From assembly GCA_900544345.1 (NCBI GenBank), contig UQUR01000002.1:124001-188000 (forward strand): a DNA stretch of 64,000 nucleotides, read 5' to 3'. Shown here piece by piece: positions 1 through 9,768 of this stretch. Both the position numbers and the translations under genes were made by a program. Position 1 is the first letter of the stretch. Each line of letters begins with the position of its first letter. The stretch comes from an uncultured Sutterella sp. (GTDB lineage: Bacteria; Pseudomonadota; Gammaproteobacteria; Burkholderiales; Burkholderiaceae_F). Under the pieces are notes generated by a model that had not been told where the DNA came from, ran no database searches, and worked only from the letters and a program-made list of their open reading frames with translations.

Positions 1-579
1 TTCCAGCCGGTGCGAGTCTCGGATCGACTCTGGATTGTTCCGACTTGGCATGAACCGCCTGCAGGAGACACTGCTATCAATATCCGTCTAGACCCAGGTG
101 TTGCATTCGGTACGGGTAGCCACCCGACAACACACCTTTGCCTGCAGTGGCTTGACGGCAATGTAAAAGAAGGTCAAACCGTTCTGGATTATGGCTGTGG
201 TACTGGCATTCTTGCTATCGCGGCCAAGAAAGTCGGAGCTGGAAGCGTTTTGGGTACCGATATTGATCCTCAGGCGGTAGAAGCTGCCATTGATAATGCA
301 AAAGCCAATGATGCTCCGGCTACCTTTGTTCTACCAAAGGATATGCCTGAAGGTACATTCGATATAGTTGTAGCTAACATCCTTTCAAATCCGCTGAAAT
401 TATTGGCTCCTGCTCTACTTGCTCGCGTAAAACCTCAAGGCCACCTTGTTCTATCAGGTGTTCTTGCTCGTCAGGCGCAAGAGGTCATTGATGTTTATAA
501 AGAGAACGATCCTTCCGTCAAGCTTTCTGTGTGGAAAGAAAGCGAAGGATGGGTCTGTATCGCTGGCAGAAAAAATTAG
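1..579 (+). CDS. prmA: Ribosomal protein L11 methyltransferase, 5'-truncated by window edge
   Basis: C-terminal 192 residues of PrmA, the cytosolic SAM-dependent enzyme that trimethylates ribosomal protein L11. The reading frame is open from base 1, so the true start lies outside the window (the family is about 290 residues). Visible are the SAM-binding motif I ([15 protein letters not shown]), an acidic motif after it (GTDIDP) and the NILSNPL motif that stands for the (N/D)PP(F/Y)-type catalytic loop in PrmA. A terminator-like hairpin follows the stop codon. The neighbouring DUF3426 and PfkB genes are the usual betaproteobacterial context for prmA. Confidence 0.95.
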   Translation, partial: FQPVRVSDRLWIVPTWHEPPAGDTAINIRLDPGVAFGTGSHPTTHLCLQWLDGNVKEGQTVLDYGCGTGILAIAAKKVGAGSVLGTDIDPQAVEAAIDNAKANDAPATFVLPKDMPEGTFDIVVANILSNPLKLLAPALLARVKPQGHLVLSGVLARQAQEVIDVYKENDPSVKLSVWKESEGWVCIAGRKN

Positions 580-589
580 TTTTTGATTG

Positions 590-643
590 AAAAAAGGATA
601 CTGACTTTCGGTCCCTTAGACCAAAATCGGTATCCTCTTTTTT
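590..643 (+). terminator. Rho-independent terminator after prmA
   Basis: A stem built from AAAGGATAC and its partner GGTATCCT, with a further internal pairing, is followed by a run of seven T. It lies 11 bases after the prmA stop. Confidence 0.7.
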
Positions 644-742
644 TGTGCATCACTAGTTTTTGACCTCATCTATGTAACACAAGTTTCACGTTTTCATTAT
701 GATGGATGGTCATGATTGCTTAGCAAGAAAAAATAATTGATT

Positions 743-1723
743 ATGACCGTATACATTACCCGTTGCCCCGCCTGCCAACAGGCCTTTAAGCTGACAGAAA
801 ATGTGTTGCAAGCCAAAAGTGGCCAAGTGCGTTGCGGATTTTGCCAAAATGTGTTCAATGCTCGAGAACACCTCTACAAATCTATTAATCTCGAAGAGAG
901 CTTAAACCGCATTGAACGGGAAGCTGAGGTAGAACAGCGTGGCATCGCTAGCATGAAGTCGCTTGCTGATCAATTAAAAGGCTTTGATTCGGTTGATGAT
1001 AACCAAGGCTTGGTGGGCATTAGAAGTGAAGTTCGCAATGGGCCTCAACGCCTTGACATTATCAATGGCGGCTCCAATATCCAAGTAATTTCCCACCCAG
1101 CTGCTGCGCCTGATAGCAACCACGCTAATGATGCAATCAATGACGACGATGAAGATGAGGATAATGAAGATCAAACCCCTGCGCGCTCTTCAAAAACCAT
1201 TCTTTGGACCATTGTAGCTGTGATTGCCGTTTTGGCTCTTGCGGTAAAGTTATTAGCTGCCAACCAAAATGCTGTTTTAAATAAAATCCCCCAAGCCGAA
1301 CCGCTGTTTGAGCTAATCTGCGGGAAAATATCCTGTGAGCCTCGCCAAACAATTACCCCTCTTGATGCGCCTGTGAAGGATACTCTTCAAAATAACACTG
1401 GTGAAGCTCCTGACAATGGCACTAATACTTCAGCACTTACCATTTTGTCTCATAAACTACAAAATGTTGAGGGCAATCGCTACGCCATTTCCGTTGAGAT
1501 TAAGAACAATACTACCGTTACTCAAGCCTTTCCGATTCTCACCGTAGTTTTGAAGGGAGAAAAGGAGGATATTATTACACGCCGCCGCATCACTCCATCT
1601 GAATACCTAGCGGATCCAAAACAAAGCATTGCTCCGAGCGCCACTCAAACTGTTTCAATTGCATTTGATATGGCCGACGGCGACCCATCAACCTTAGCTG
1701 TTGAAATTGATCCTATTCTTTAA
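743..1723 (+). CDS. Zinc-ribbon domain protein with DUF3426
   Basis: Predicted inner-membrane protein of 326 residues. The N-terminus has a zinc-ribbon with two CxxC knuckles (RCPACQQAF, VRCGFCQNVF) of the MJ0042 type. A very acidic stretch (about residues 132-146) comes next, then one transmembrane segment (about 152-175) and a C-terminal domain of about 100 residues that fits DUF3426. The reader should expect the zinc ribbon in the cytoplasm and DUF3426 in the periplasm. The ATG at 743 is preferred over an in-frame TTG six bases upstream; neither has a clear ribosome binding site. The function is unknown; the prmA link is conserved in Burkholderiales. Confidence 0.85.
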   Translation: MTVYITRCPACQQAFKLTENVLQAKSGQVRCGFCQNVFNAREHLYKSINLEESLNRIEREAEVEQRGIASMKSLADQLKGFDSVDDNQGLVGIRSEVRNGPQRLDIINGGSNIQVISHPAAAPDSNHANDAINDDDEDEDNEDQTPARSSKTILWTIVAVIAVLALAVKLLAANQNAVLNKIPQAEPLFELICGKISCEPRQTITPLDAPVKDTLQNNTGEAPDNGTNTSALTILSHKLQNVEGNRYAISVEIKNNTTVTQAFPILTVVLKGEKEDIITRRRITPSEYLADPKQSIAPSATQTVSIAFDMADGDPSTLAVEIDPIL

Positions 1724-1731
1724 CTTCTGAA

Positions 1732-2670
1732 ATGAGTATTTTTATCTCCGGTTCTGTCGCCTATGACACCATATTGAATTTTGACGGTAAATTTGCCAAT
1801 CATTTGTTGCAAGACGGACTGGAAAGAATCAACCTCACCTTTCAGACACCCTGCATGGCGAAAAACTATGGCGGTTGTGCCGCCAATATTGCCTACAGCC
1901 TAAAAGTCTGTGGAGGAGAACCTCTTATCGTGACAACTGTAGGCAAAGATGCCGCAGATTATCTAGAACATTTAAAAGCGCTGGGTATTCGAACAGACGC
2001 TATCCAAATCATTAAAGATTCTTTTACCGCACAGGCTTTTATCACAACCGATACGTTAGGCAATCAAATCACCTCCTTTCATGAAGGAGCAATGGCTTTA
2101 GCACATCAAGCTTTGCCTTCGTCAAAAGAAAAGCTTGATTACTCCATTGTCACCCCGACAGGCACTCACGTAATGAAAGCACATACCTGCTACCTCAAGC
2201 AAAAGGGCATCCCGATTATCTGGGACATGGGACAGGCAAGTGCTTATGTAACGCGAGACGATATTTTCTGGTTTATCAATCACGTTGATGTTGTTACCTT
2301 ATCCTCATACGAGTGGGATGTGTTCAAAGAGAAAACGGGACTTTCCCTCAAAGAAGTAAGCAATAAGCTCCTAGCTCTTATTGTCACAGATGGCAGTCGT
2401 GGGGCGTGGCTTTACACAAACGGAGAATCCGAACACTTTGATGCCCTTTCAGTAGAGGAACCTTTTTATCCAGTAGGGTGCGGTGACGCATTCAGAGGTG
2501 GGCTACTCAGAGCTTTAAGCCTTGGCTGGGATTGGGAAAATGCTATGCATCTTGCCACCCTCATGGGGGCAATCAAAGCTAAAAGTCCTCAAGCTCAAGG
2601 TTATTCAATTGACAAAATAGCAATAGCGCGCCTTTTCAGACGCGCCTTTGGTGAAGAAATTTCGCTTTAG
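1732..2670 (+). CDS. PfkB-family carbohydrate/nucleoside kinase
   Basis: A 312-residue ribokinase-fold sugar or nucleoside kinase. It shows the N-terminal substrate-binding glycine motif (GGCAANIAYSL) and the C-terminal PfkB signature around PVGCGDAFRGGLL, with the catalytic Asp in GCGDAF. The family member found at this locus in betaproteobacteria is often annotated adenosine kinase-like; the substrate cannot be read from sequence. It starts 8 bases after the DUF3426 gene, so the two are probably cotranscribed. Its stop overlaps by four bases the stop of the convergent YggT gene. Confidence 0.85.
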   Translation: MSIFISGSVAYDTILNFDGKFANHLLQDGLERINLTFQTPCMAKNYGGCAANIAYSLKVCGGEPLIVTTVGKDAADYLEHLKALGIRTDAIQIIKDSFTAQAFITTDTLGNQITSFHEGAMALAHQALPSSKEKLDYSIVTPTGTHVMKAHTCYLKQKGIPIIWDMGQASAYVTRDDIFWFINHVDVVTLSSYEWDVFKEKTGLSLKEVSNKLLALIVTDGSRGAWLYTNGESEHFDALSVEEPFYPVGCGDAFRGGLLRALSLGWDWENAMHLATLMGAIKAKSPQAQGYSIDKIAIARLFRRAFGEEISL

Positions 2671-3227
2671 AGCCAGGCACTTACAAAATAGCCTTGTGAT
2701 AAAGGAGTCACCCAATACAAAAGCGCATTAACAATTAAAAAGATCACAAGGGGCGAAAGATCAAAGCCGCCCAAACGAGGCAGACGATTGGAAATCGGTC
2801 CCAAAATAGGATTCATCAGTCGCCAAATCATACCGTAGGCCGGAGAGGAAGGCTGAAGCCAAGATAAAAGCACAAAAATAATGGTTCCCCAAAGCACGAG
2901 TTCCAAGACCCAACGGCAAAGTAAAAACAAAGCACACACTGGCACCCCTAACCAACTGATGGGTAACCCTGTCACTTGTCGAGTCACAACTGCCACAACA
3001 GCTGCCATAATAAAAGCCGAAAGGACAGAAGCCCATTCCCAACGACGTCCTGGTTTCACTATACGAGATACCGGAATTACGAGCCAATTGGTCCCAAACC
3101 ACGCCAGACGAGCAATCGGATCAAAAATGGACAAACGCTGATAAAAAATATAGGTGCGAAGAATCAACAGGCAGCCGACAAAAGTCGTTATCATATTGAA
3201 GATAAACGCGAGAAAACTAGCCATCAT
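2667..3227 (-). CDS. YggT family integral membrane protein
   Basis: A 186-residue membrane protein with two YGGT repeats, each a hydrophobic hairpin. The motif PNPILGPISNRLPRLGG-like stretch near residues 139-153 and the C-terminal SPLVIFLIVNALLYW helix are typical of the family. YggT proteins are linked to cell division and osmotic tolerance in other bacteria, without a defined reaction. The start overlaps the ampD stop (ATGATG with TGA), which indicates translational coupling in a leftward operon with ampD, the 79-residue protein and the CcsA-like gene. Confidence 0.85.
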   Translation of the reverse strand: MMASFLAFIFNMITTFVGCLLILRTYIFYQRLSIFDPIARLAWFGTNWLVIPVSRIVKPGRRWEWASVLSAFIMAAVVAVVTRQVTGLPISWLGVPVCALFLLCRWVLELVLWGTIIFVLLSWLQPSSPAYGMIWRLMNPILGPISNRLPRLGGFDLSPLVIFLIVNALLYWVTPLSQGYFVSAWL

Positions 3228-3823
3228 TTCTTTGATTTAAATGTTTGAATAGTCGAGTATTGTAACTGTTTTACAAGTATCGGGACACTAAGCACCCTCT
3301 GCCAGTCAAAATAGGGACCTGGATCGGTTTTGCGCTCTGGGGCAATATCGCTATGTCCGGTGATAAAACGCAACTGCGGCTCGGCAGTTATCAATGCTGT
3401 GAGAAGCTTATCCAATGAAAGGTATTGCTTCTCATCAAAGGTCACAAAGTCACTTCCTTCCATTTCAATGCCGATAGAAAAATCATTACAGCGACTTTGT
3501 CCCTGAAACTGAGATTTTCCTGCATGCCAAGCTCTTTTTTTTGTACTGACAAACTGCCAAATTTTCCCCGTTCGATCAATGAAAAAATGTGTAGAAACCT
3601 TCAGACCTCTGAGGGACTCAAAACCAGCAATGTCTGTCTCTAGCAATTGCCCTTTAAACAACGCCTGCACGTACCCCAAGCCAAATACTCCAGCCGGAAG
3701 TGAAATGTTGTGCATAACAATGAGATCGGTCTGCCTGGCTCCTTCTCTTTCATCAAAAAAGGGGCTGGGCACGCATTCACAACCCTCCCCTTGAATCCAA
3801 CCGTCAAGATTTACTTTGATCAT
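3224..3823 (-). CDS. ampD: 1,6-anhydro-N-acetylmuramyl-L-alanine amidase AmpD
   Basis: Cytosolic zinc amidase of peptidoglycan recycling, 199 residues. It releases the peptide from anhydro-muropeptides and so sets the level of beta-lactamase inducer. Zinc ligands are visible as the His of LIVMHNIS, the His of HSDIAPERKTDPGP and the Asp in the same block; RAWHAG is the conserved substrate-side motif. The length is usual for the family (about 185-200). Start and stop overlap both neighbours by 3-4 bases. Confidence 0.93.
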   Translation of the reverse strand: MIKVNLDGWIQGEGCECVPSPFFDEREGARQTDLIVMHNISLPAGVFGLGYVQALFKGQLLETDIAGFESLRGLKVSTHFFIDRTGKIWQFVSTKKRAWHAGKSQFQGQSRCNDFSIGIEMEGSDFVTFDEKQYLSLDKLLTALITAEPQLRFITGHSDIAPERKTDPGPYFDWQRVLSVPILVKQLQYSTIQTFKSKK

Positions 3824-4059
3824 GAGTTTGATTCCTTAGCCTTATCCGCACAGGCTTGACTACAGTACATCAGACCGTTAAACCAAACGCCGTCGACTTC
3901 TACAAAATGCACGCCGCACTGCGGACACTGAACCATTTTTTGAGATTCGATGATCTTTTTTCTCTTTTCTTCATTTTTAATTTGGGCTATACGTTTTTTT
4001 TGCCAAAGCACAAACAAAATTAACCCCAACAGAATAAAAAAGAGCAATTTACCGAGCAT
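3820..4059 (-). CDS. Small membrane-anchored protein with a cysteine motif (PP0621-like)
   Basis: 79 residues: an N-terminal transmembrane segment (about residues 3-20), a basic linker, then two cysteine pairs (CPQCGVHF and YCSQAC) that probably bind a metal. This layout matches the PP0621-type family found beside ampD and the CcsA-like gene in betaproteobacteria. Function unknown. The stop overlaps the ampD start as ATGA. Confidence 0.7.
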   Translation of the reverse strand: MLGKLLFFILLGLILFVLWQKKRIAQIKNEEKRKKIIESQKMVQCPQCGVHFVEVDGVWFNGLMYCSQACADKAKESNS

Positions 4060-4068
4060 CGCGCTGTA

Positions 4069-4887
4069 TTACCTTAAAACGTCCAAAACAAATCGATAGG
4101 CAAAAAAAGCAACCACCTGAAGTGCAACAGCAATCCAGAAAATCGTCAATGCTTTTTTACTGCGCCAACCCAAAAACTTACGTCCAAGCAACAAGACTCC
4201 GAAAACAACCCAGCTTAAAATCGTTAAAACTGTTTTGTGATCAAAGGCCAAAAGAGCATCTAAGTAATGGACTGTGGATGATATTCCGGTCAGAATAGTG
4301 AGCGTCAAAACAATAAAGCAGGCAAGAATTACCCTAAAAAGAATCCGCTCCATGGCCATTAAATTCGGCATTGAAGCGACGATGCCTTCGGGCTCCTCTA
4401 AAGCCTCGTGACTTTTGAGTCTCACATCCAAAATACCCATTAACACAGCTTGAACAACACTCATCAGCATGAAGCTGTAGGCAAGTAAACCAAAAGCTAT
4501 ATGGAGCTTAAATGCAAAGGTTGCCCCAACAATCGGCTCTGCTTCAGAGGGAAAAATGAGCGGACTCCAAAGAGCGATGCCTGCAATCACTAAAATGATG
4601 CCGTAGAGAGCGTGAACACGGGAGTAAAGTGCCCCGAAAAATAAAATCAATGTGCTGAAAAAACACATGGCAGACACTGAACTGCCAAATGTAATCAAAA
4701 CGGTCTGGGGAGCGCAGAAAATTTCTGACTGCAAAACCCAAAAATGTGCCATGATGGCTACTGCAATAACCGGCAAAGACCACGCAGGAGCCTGATCTCC
4801 CCTTTTTTTAAATGTGCTGACAATTTTTCCGCCAACCAACAGATAAAAAATTGACGCAACACCGTACAATATGAGGTTTAAATCCAT
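4069..4887 (-). CDS. ypjD: CcsA/YpjD-like cytochrome c assembly family membrane protein
   Basis: A 272-residue inner-membrane protein with about eight hydrophobic helices. The segment around HIAFGLLAYSFM and the later VHYLDALLAFDHKTVLTI segment carry the conserved histidines of the CcsA/HemX/YpjD superfamily, whose members handle heme or heme-linked assembly. The E. coli homologue YpjD sits next to ffh as here, but its substrate is not settled. It is divergent from ffh, with a 111-base gap that must carry both promoters. Confidence 0.8.
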   Translation of the reverse strand: MDLNLILYGVASIFYLLVGGKIVSTFKKRGDQAPAWSLPVIAVAIMAHFWVLQSEIFCAPQTVLITFGSSVSAMCFFSTLILFFGALYSRVHALYGIILVIAGIALWSPLIFPSEAEPIVGATFAFKLHIAFGLLAYSFMLMSVVQAVLMGILDVRLKSHEALEEPEGIVASMPNLMAMERILFRVILACFIVLTLTILTGISSTVHYLDALLAFDHKTVLTILSWVVFGVLLLGRKFLGWRSKKALTIFWIAVALQVVAFFAYRFVLDVLR

Positions 4888-4998
4888 TTGATGAGCTCAC
4901 CTATCCGACATCGTCGATGACATGGTTTTAAATATGGTCTCATTGTAAGGGATCGGGCCATCATTGTTATGTACTTATTTCCAATAATTTGAAAAGAA

Positions 4999-6414
4999 AT
5001 GCTCAACACGTTAAGTCAACGCCTTTCGCGCGTCATTAAAACTATGCGAGGTCAAGCACGCTTGACCGAAGAAAATACCAAGGAAATGCTCCGGGAGGTT
5101 CGGATTGCGTTACTTGAAGCCGACGTCGCATTACCCGTTGTCCGCGAATTGATCGCTCGAATCAAAGCCAAAGCCATGAATGAGGAGGTTATCGGCAATT
5201 TGAATCCCGGTCAGGCACTTGTTGGCATTGTTCAGAAAGAATTAACCGATATCATCGGCGGTAGCCTTTCGGAAAAAGAAAAAGAACTCAATCTGGCCAC
5301 ACAGCCTCCAGCCATCATTTTGCTAGCAGGCCTTCAGGGCGCTGGTAAAACGACTTCCGCCGGTAAGCTAGCCCGCTATCTTGTCGCTGATCGAAAGAAA
5401 AAGGTTTTAACGGTTTCCACTGACGTCTACCGTCCTGCCGCCGCTGATCAATTAAAGGTGATCACTGAGCAAGCCGGAGCCGATAACTTCGCCATGGATG
5501 CTAGCCTCAAACCCCTAGCTATTGCCCAAGAGGCTCTAGCTTATGCCAAGCGCTATTTTTACGATGTTCTCATCGTAGATACGGCGGGCCGCTTATCCAT
5601 TGACGAAGCCATGATGAATGAGGTCGCTGAACTTCACGACGTGTTAAGGCCCTCCGAGACCATGTTTGTGGCAGACGCAATGCTTGGCCAAACGGCTGTT
5701 CAAGCTGCCCAAGCCTTTAACGAACGCCTATCACTTACCGGTGTCATCCTAACGAAACTCGATGGTGACAGTAGAGGTGGTGCGGCTTTATCCGTTGCCT
5801 ACACAACCGGTAAACCCATTAAATTTGTCGGTGTGTCCGAAAAAATTGATGGTCTCGAACCCTTTAACCCGGAAGGCATGGCAAGCCGCATTCTCGGTAT
5901 GGGCGACATTGTTGCTCTCGTTAAGGAAGTTCAAAAAGCAGTTGACGTTGAGCAAACTCAAAAACTTGCTCAAAAGATGAAGTCTGGTAGCAAATTTGAC
6001 CTAAACGACTTCAAAGCTCAACTCGCTCAGATGAAAAATATGGGAAGTTTCTCCGGACTGATGGAAAAACTACCTTCTCAGTTTGCAGAAGCAGCCTCCA
6101 AAATTAATGATGAGGATGCTCAAAAAGCCATTGCGCGCACTGAAGGCATCATTAATTCCATGACGCCTTTTGAGCGCACTCATCCTGACATCATTAAAGC
6201 AAGCCGCAAACGCCGCATTGCCGCCGGTGCCGGTGTTCCGGTTCAGGAAGTCAACAAAATGCTCAAGCAGTTTGAGCAGACTCAGGCGATGATGCGCTCC
6301 ATGCAAAAAGGCGGTCTTGGCAAAATGATGAGAGCGTTGGGCGGACTCAGCAAATTTGGCGGCATGGGAGGCCTAGGCGGCATGGGCGGATTCGGTAATT
6401 TCGGCAGGCACTAA
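4999..6414 (+). CDS. ffh: Signal recognition particle protein Ffh (SRP54)
   Basis: GTPase of the signal recognition particle, 471 residues. It binds 4.5S RNA and signal sequences of nascent membrane proteins and docks with FtsY. The helical N domain covers about residues 1-90, the G domain about 100-295 (P-loop GLQGAGKTT, DTAGR, TKLDGDSRGG), and the Met-rich M domain about 325-471, ending in a glycine/methionine tail. The length is typical. The stop is 3 bases from the GTG start of ruvC, so the two are probably coupled. Confidence 0.97.
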   Translation: MLNTLSQRLSRVIKTMRGQARLTEENTKEMLREVRIALLEADVALPVVRELIARIKAKAMNEEVIGNLNPGQALVGIVQKELTDIIGGSLSEKEKELNLATQPPAIILLAGLQGAGKTTSAGKLARYLVADRKKKVLTVSTDVYRPAAADQLKVITEQAGADNFAMDASLKPLAIAQEALAYAKRYFYDVLIVDTAGRLSIDEAMMNEVAELHDVLRPSETMFVADAMLGQTAVQAAQAFNERLSLTGVILTKLDGDSRGGAALSVAYTTGKPIKFVGVSEKIDGLEPFNPEGMASRILGMGDIVALVKEVQKAVDVEQTQKLAQKMKSGSKFDLNDFKAQLAQMKNMGSFSGLMEKLPSQFAEAASKINDEDAQKAIARTEGIINSMTPFERTHPDIIKASRKRRIAAGAGVPVQEVNKMLKQFEQTQAMMRSMQKGGLGKMMRALGGLSKFGGMGGLGGMGGFGNFGRH

Positions 6415-6417
6415 ATC

Positions 6418-7005
6418 GTGAGCGAATTCGTACGGATTATGGGCGTTGACCCTGGTCTTAATCACACAGGTTTCGGAGTCATTGATGTCTACGGCAGTGA
6501 ACTTAAATTTGTTACTGCCGGCGTGATCAACGTCCCAAAAGGAGAATTGGCTCAGAGACTTCGCTTTATTTTCACTGAGGTTGGAAAAATTGCACGGGAA
6601 ACTACTCCTAGTTTTGCTGCCTGTGAAAAAGTCTTCGTGAACATGAATCCGTACACGACTCTTTTATTGGGGCAGGCCCGAGGAGCGGCACTGACGGCTT
6701 TGGCTAACGAAGAGCTTCTAGTCAATGAATTTACCCCTACTGAAATTAAACAAGCTACAGTTGGGACAGGTCGTGCATCAAAAGCTCAGGTGCAGGCTAT
6801 GATGTCTCATATGCTGGGGCTGCCCGAAAAAATTCAACCTGACGCTGCTGATGCACTAGCTTGCGCAATCTGCGCAGCACAGTCCTTTCGAATGATCGGT
6901 GCCATGCACGCTCCAAAAACGAGTGCGGGACACGCAAGGCGTCACTCTGGTGCCAAAAACCGTGCTGCCTGGGAAGTACATTTGGGATTATCAAGGAAAG
7001 CATAA
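6418..7005 (+). CDS. ruvC: Crossover junction endodeoxyribonuclease RuvC
   Basis: Holliday-junction resolvase, 195 residues, GTG start. It acts as a dimer with RuvAB at the end of homologous recombination. The acidic catalytic residues are seen in [10 protein letters not shown] (Asp10), in the ACEKVF segment (Glu) and in the C-terminal DAADALACA motif. The final residues of about 165-195 are a basic, poorly conserved tail. It is followed after two bases by ruvA. Confidence 0.95.
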   Translation: MSEFVRIMGVDPGLNHTGFGVIDVYGSELKFVTAGVINVPKGELAQRLRFIFTEVGKIARETTPSFAACEKVFVNMNPYTTLLLGQARGAALTALANEELLVNEFTPTEIKQATVGTGRASKAQVQAMMSHMLGLPEKIQPDAADALACAICAAQSFRMIGAMHAPKTSAGHARRHSGAKNRAAWEVHLGLSRKA

Positions 7006-7007
7006 AA

Positions 7008-7577
7008 ATGATCGGACGAATCAAAGGACAACTATTAGAAAGCAACCCTCCTCGCATTGTTGTCGATGTGCATGGGGTCGGTTATGAAATCAATGTACCA
7101 ATGTCCACTTTTTATAATCTTCCTAGCTTGGGTTCTGAAGTCACACTTCTAACTCATATGATCGTGCGCGAAGATGCACAGTTGCTTTACGGTTTTTTAA
7201 CCGCTCAAGAGCGCGAAACTTTTCGTCAATTACTTAAAGTTTCCGGTATCGGTGCAAGAACAGCGCTTTCAATCCTTTCCGGTCTTTCGGTATCGGATTT
7301 AGTCAATGCTGTAGCTTTGCAGCAGGCATCACTTCTGACCCGTGTGCCCGGTATCGGTAAAAAAACAGCCGAACGTTTGATCTTAGAACTCAAGGATAAG
7401 CTGACCGGTACTCTCTCTGACGTTACGGTGACGACTCCCAACTCCGTGACTGCCGACATCATCAATGCACTGATTGGTCTTGGCTACAGCGAGCGAGAGG
7501 CTAATTTAGCGGTCAAAAAATTACCTGAGGACATTTCTGTTTCCGACGGTATTCGTATGGCCCTACAAAATATTTGA
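7008..7577 (+). CDS. ruvA: Holliday junction DNA helicase subunit RuvA
   Basis: Junction-binding tetramer that guides branch migration with RuvB; 189 residues. The N-terminal OB fold starts MIGRIKGQL, two helix-hairpin-helix motifs lie around [10 protein letters not shown] and [12 protein letters not shown], and the C-terminal RuvB-binding helix bundle covers about residues 145-189. The start at 7008 is chosen because an ATG follows the ruvC stop by two bases and gives the family-typical N-terminus; a longer in-frame extension overlaps ruvC and is not plausible. Confidence 0.95.
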   Translation: MIGRIKGQLLESNPPRIVVDVHGVGYEINVPMSTFYNLPSLGSEVTLLTHMIVREDAQLLYGFLTAQERETFRQLLKVSGIGARTALSILSGLSVSDLVNAVALQQASLLTRVPGIGKKTAERLILELKDKLTGTLSDVTVTTPNSVTADIINALIGLGYSEREANLAVKKLPEDISVSDGIRMALQNI

Positions 7578-7590
7578 TTAGGAAAGCGCT

Positions 7591-8625
7591 ATGCAAACGA
7601 TTGAACGGATTGTCACGGCAGAATCTACTTCTCCGAATGAAGAAAATGTTGACCGCGCCCTGCGTCCGACTCGACTTGCTGACTATGTTGGTCAACCCAA
7701 AGCGCGTGAGCAATTATCGGTTTTCATTAAAGCAGCTAAATCCCGTCACGAAGCCCTTGACCACCTTTTAGTTTTTGGTCCTCCGGGTTTAGGAAAAACA
7801 ACATTGGCCCATATTGTGGCCAATGAAATGGGGGTTAACCTCCGACAAACTTCAGGACCGGTATTGGAACGCCCTGGTGATTTGGCTGCTATCTTGACCA
7901 ATTTGCAAGAAAACGACGTTCTTTTTATTGACGAAATCCACCGCCTATCACCGGTTGTGGAAGAAATCTTGTATCCGGCTCTTGAAGACTTTCAGATTGA
8001 CATTATGATCGGTGAAGGCCCTGCTGCCCGCTCCATTAAACTCGATTTAAAGCCCTTTACTTTGATTGGCGCGACCACAAGAGCCGGCATGCTTACCAAT
8101 CCGCTTCGTGCGCGTTTCGGCATCGTTGCTCAACTGCAGTTTTACAGCAATGAGGATTTAGCCAAAATCGTCAAGCGCAGTGCCAAGCTCTTGGATGTCA
8201 AAATTGATGAAGACGGTGCCTTTGAAGTCGCAAGACGCAGCCGAGGCACCCCGCGTATTGCCAACCGCCTGCTCAGAAGAGTGCGTGATTATGCTCAGGT
8301 CATGTATGACGGAGTGGTCACCCGAGAAGTCGCCGACAAGGCTCTGCAGATGCTCGATGTCGATCCTTTGGGATTTGACTTAATTGACAGAAAGTTTTTG
8401 CTGGCGATCATTGAAAAGTTTAATGGGGGACCGGTGGGCATCGATAACTTGGCGGCTGCCGTCGGTGAAGACCGCGAAACGCTTGAAGACGTCGTTGAAC
8501 CTTACCTCATTCAACAGGGTCACTTACAAAGAACGCCCAGAGGCCGTGTAGCGACAATGCTTGCTTACAAACACTTTGGCTATGAGATGCCGGGGCCAGC
8601 CGGACAAACTTCGTCACTTTTTTAA
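7591..8625 (+). CDS. ruvB: Holliday junction DNA helicase subunit RuvB
   Basis: AAA+ motor that drives branch migration on RuvA-bound junctions; 344 residues. Walker A is [12 protein letters not shown], Walker B is LFIDEIHRL, sensor 1 lies at [10 protein letters not shown] and the arginine-finger region at LRARFG. The C-terminal winged-helix domain (about 265-335) contains the PRGRVAT wing. It closes the ruvCAB set, 13 bases behind ruvA. Confidence 0.97.
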   Translation: MQTIERIVTAESTSPNEENVDRALRPTRLADYVGQPKAREQLSVFIKAAKSRHEALDHLLVFGPPGLGKTTLAHIVANEMGVNLRQTSGPVLERPGDLAAILTNLQENDVLFIDEIHRLSPVVEEILYPALEDFQIDIMIGEGPAARSIKLDLKPFTLIGATTRAGMLTNPLRARFGIVAQLQFYSNEDLAKIVKRSAKLLDVKIDEDGAFEVARRSRGTPRIANRLLRRVRDYAQVMYDGVVTREVADKALQMLDVDPLGFDLIDRKFLLAIIEKFNGGPVGIDNLAAAVGEDRETLEDVVEPYLIQQGHLQRTPRGRVATMLAYKHFGYEMPGPAGQTSSLF

Positions 8626-8643
8626 TAAAAACAACGTGTTATA

Positions 8644-9087
8644 ATGCAAACCCCAATTTCAAATGCTTTTTTATGGAACGTTCGTGTCTATTACGAAGAC
8701 ACTGACGCAGGTGGTGTGGTTTACCACGCCAACTATTTGAAATTTTTTGAACGGGCACGGACTGAATTTCTGCGCAGCATAGGCTGGAACCAAAACGAGC
8801 TGCTGGAAATGAAGACCTGTGCTTTTGTGGTATCGGATTTATCGATTCAGTTCAAGCGTCCGGCAAAACTTGACGATGAACTGCAAATTCGTACAGTACT
8901 GAAAAGCTTAAAAAGAGCAAGTTTCGTTTTCGATCAGAAGGCTTTCAAAGGGCAACAGTTAATGGCAGCCGCCGAAGTACGTGTTGTTTGCATTGATCCC
9001 TTGAAGGGCTTACCCAAGGCGATACCGTCGCCCATGTTTGAAACGATTGAAAATTTGTTGACTGTCACCGAGACAGACACTGAATAA
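8644..9087 (+). CDS. ybgC: Tol-Pal system-associated acyl-CoA thioesterase YbgC
   Basis: A 147-residue 4HBT hotdog-fold thioesterase. The active-site loop is VYYEDTDAGGVVYHANYLKF, with the catalytic Asp in DTDAGG. It hydrolyses short acyl-CoA or acyl-ACP and is tied to phospholipid metabolism. As in most proteobacteria it is the first gene of the tol cluster, 10 bases before tolQ. The 18-base gap to ruvB suggests readthrough from the ruv genes. Confidence 0.93.
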   Translation: MQTPISNAFLWNVRVYYEDTDAGGVVYHANYLKFFERARTEFLRSIGWNQNELLEMKTCAFVVSDLSIQFKRPAKLDDELQIRTVLKSLKRASFVFDQKAFKGQQLMAAAEVRVVCIDPLKGLPKAIPSPMFETIENLLTVTETDTE

Positions 9088-9097
9088 AGGGATTTTT

Positions 9098-9766
9098 ATG
9101 AACGCAAGTGCCGATATGTCCATTTTGTCCTTACTCACTCACGCCAGTGTGGTGGTTCAGGCAGTTTTGGCCATTCTGATTGTTTTGTCTTTAATCAGCT
9201 GGACAAGAATTTTTCAAAAATTCTTCCAACTTAAACAAGCCAAGCGTTTAACGGAAGATTTTGAGAGCCGTTTCTGGAGCGGAGCAGAACTCAATAAGCT
9301 CTATGAACACGCGCAGAATCACCGTGAGCATTCCGGTACTCAGGAAAGAATTTTTGCCTCGGGCATGACGGAATTTTTAAAGTTATCCACTCGCGGTTCT
9401 GCCGAAGCGCTCGATGGCGTCAGACGTGCCATGCGTGCCACGTACCAAAGAGAAATGGATAGCTTGGAAAGCGGTCTGCCGACTCTTGCCTCCATCGGTT
9501 CCGTTTCTCCTTATATCGGCTTATTCGGCACGGTTTGGGGCATTATGAATGCTTTTACCGGTTTGTCTGCCCTTGATAACGCTTCGCTTGCCACTGTCGC
9601 CCCCGGTATTGCTGAAGCTTTGGTGGCAACTGCCATCGGTCTTTTTGCCGCCATTCCGGCTGTGGCTGCCTATAACCGCTTTGCCAACGATATTGAACGT
9701 CTGTCAAACCGCTATGAAAGTTTTGCTGAAGAATTCCAAAACATTCTGCAGCGTCAAAGGGGCTAA
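9098..9766 (+). CDS. tolQ: Tol-Pal system proton channel subunit TolQ
   Basis: Inner-membrane MotA/TolQ/ExbB family protein, 222 residues, with three transmembrane segments (about 15-35, 128-150 and 165-190). It forms the proton channel with TolR that energises TolA during outer-membrane constriction at division. The GLFGTVWGIMNAF motif after helix two is diagnostic. It lies between ybgC and tolR with 2-10 base gaps. Confidence 0.95.
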   Translation: MNASADMSILSLLTHASVVVQAVLAILIVLSLISWTRIFQKFFQLKQAKRLTEDFESRFWSGAELNKLYEHAQNHREHSGTQERIFASGMTEFLKLSTRGSAEALDGVRRAMRATYQREMDSLESGLPTLASIGSVSPYIGLFGTVWGIMNAFTGLSALDNASLATVAPGIAEALVATAIGLFAAIPAVAAYNRFANDIERLSNRYESFAEEFQNILQRQRG

Positions 9767-9768
9767 TT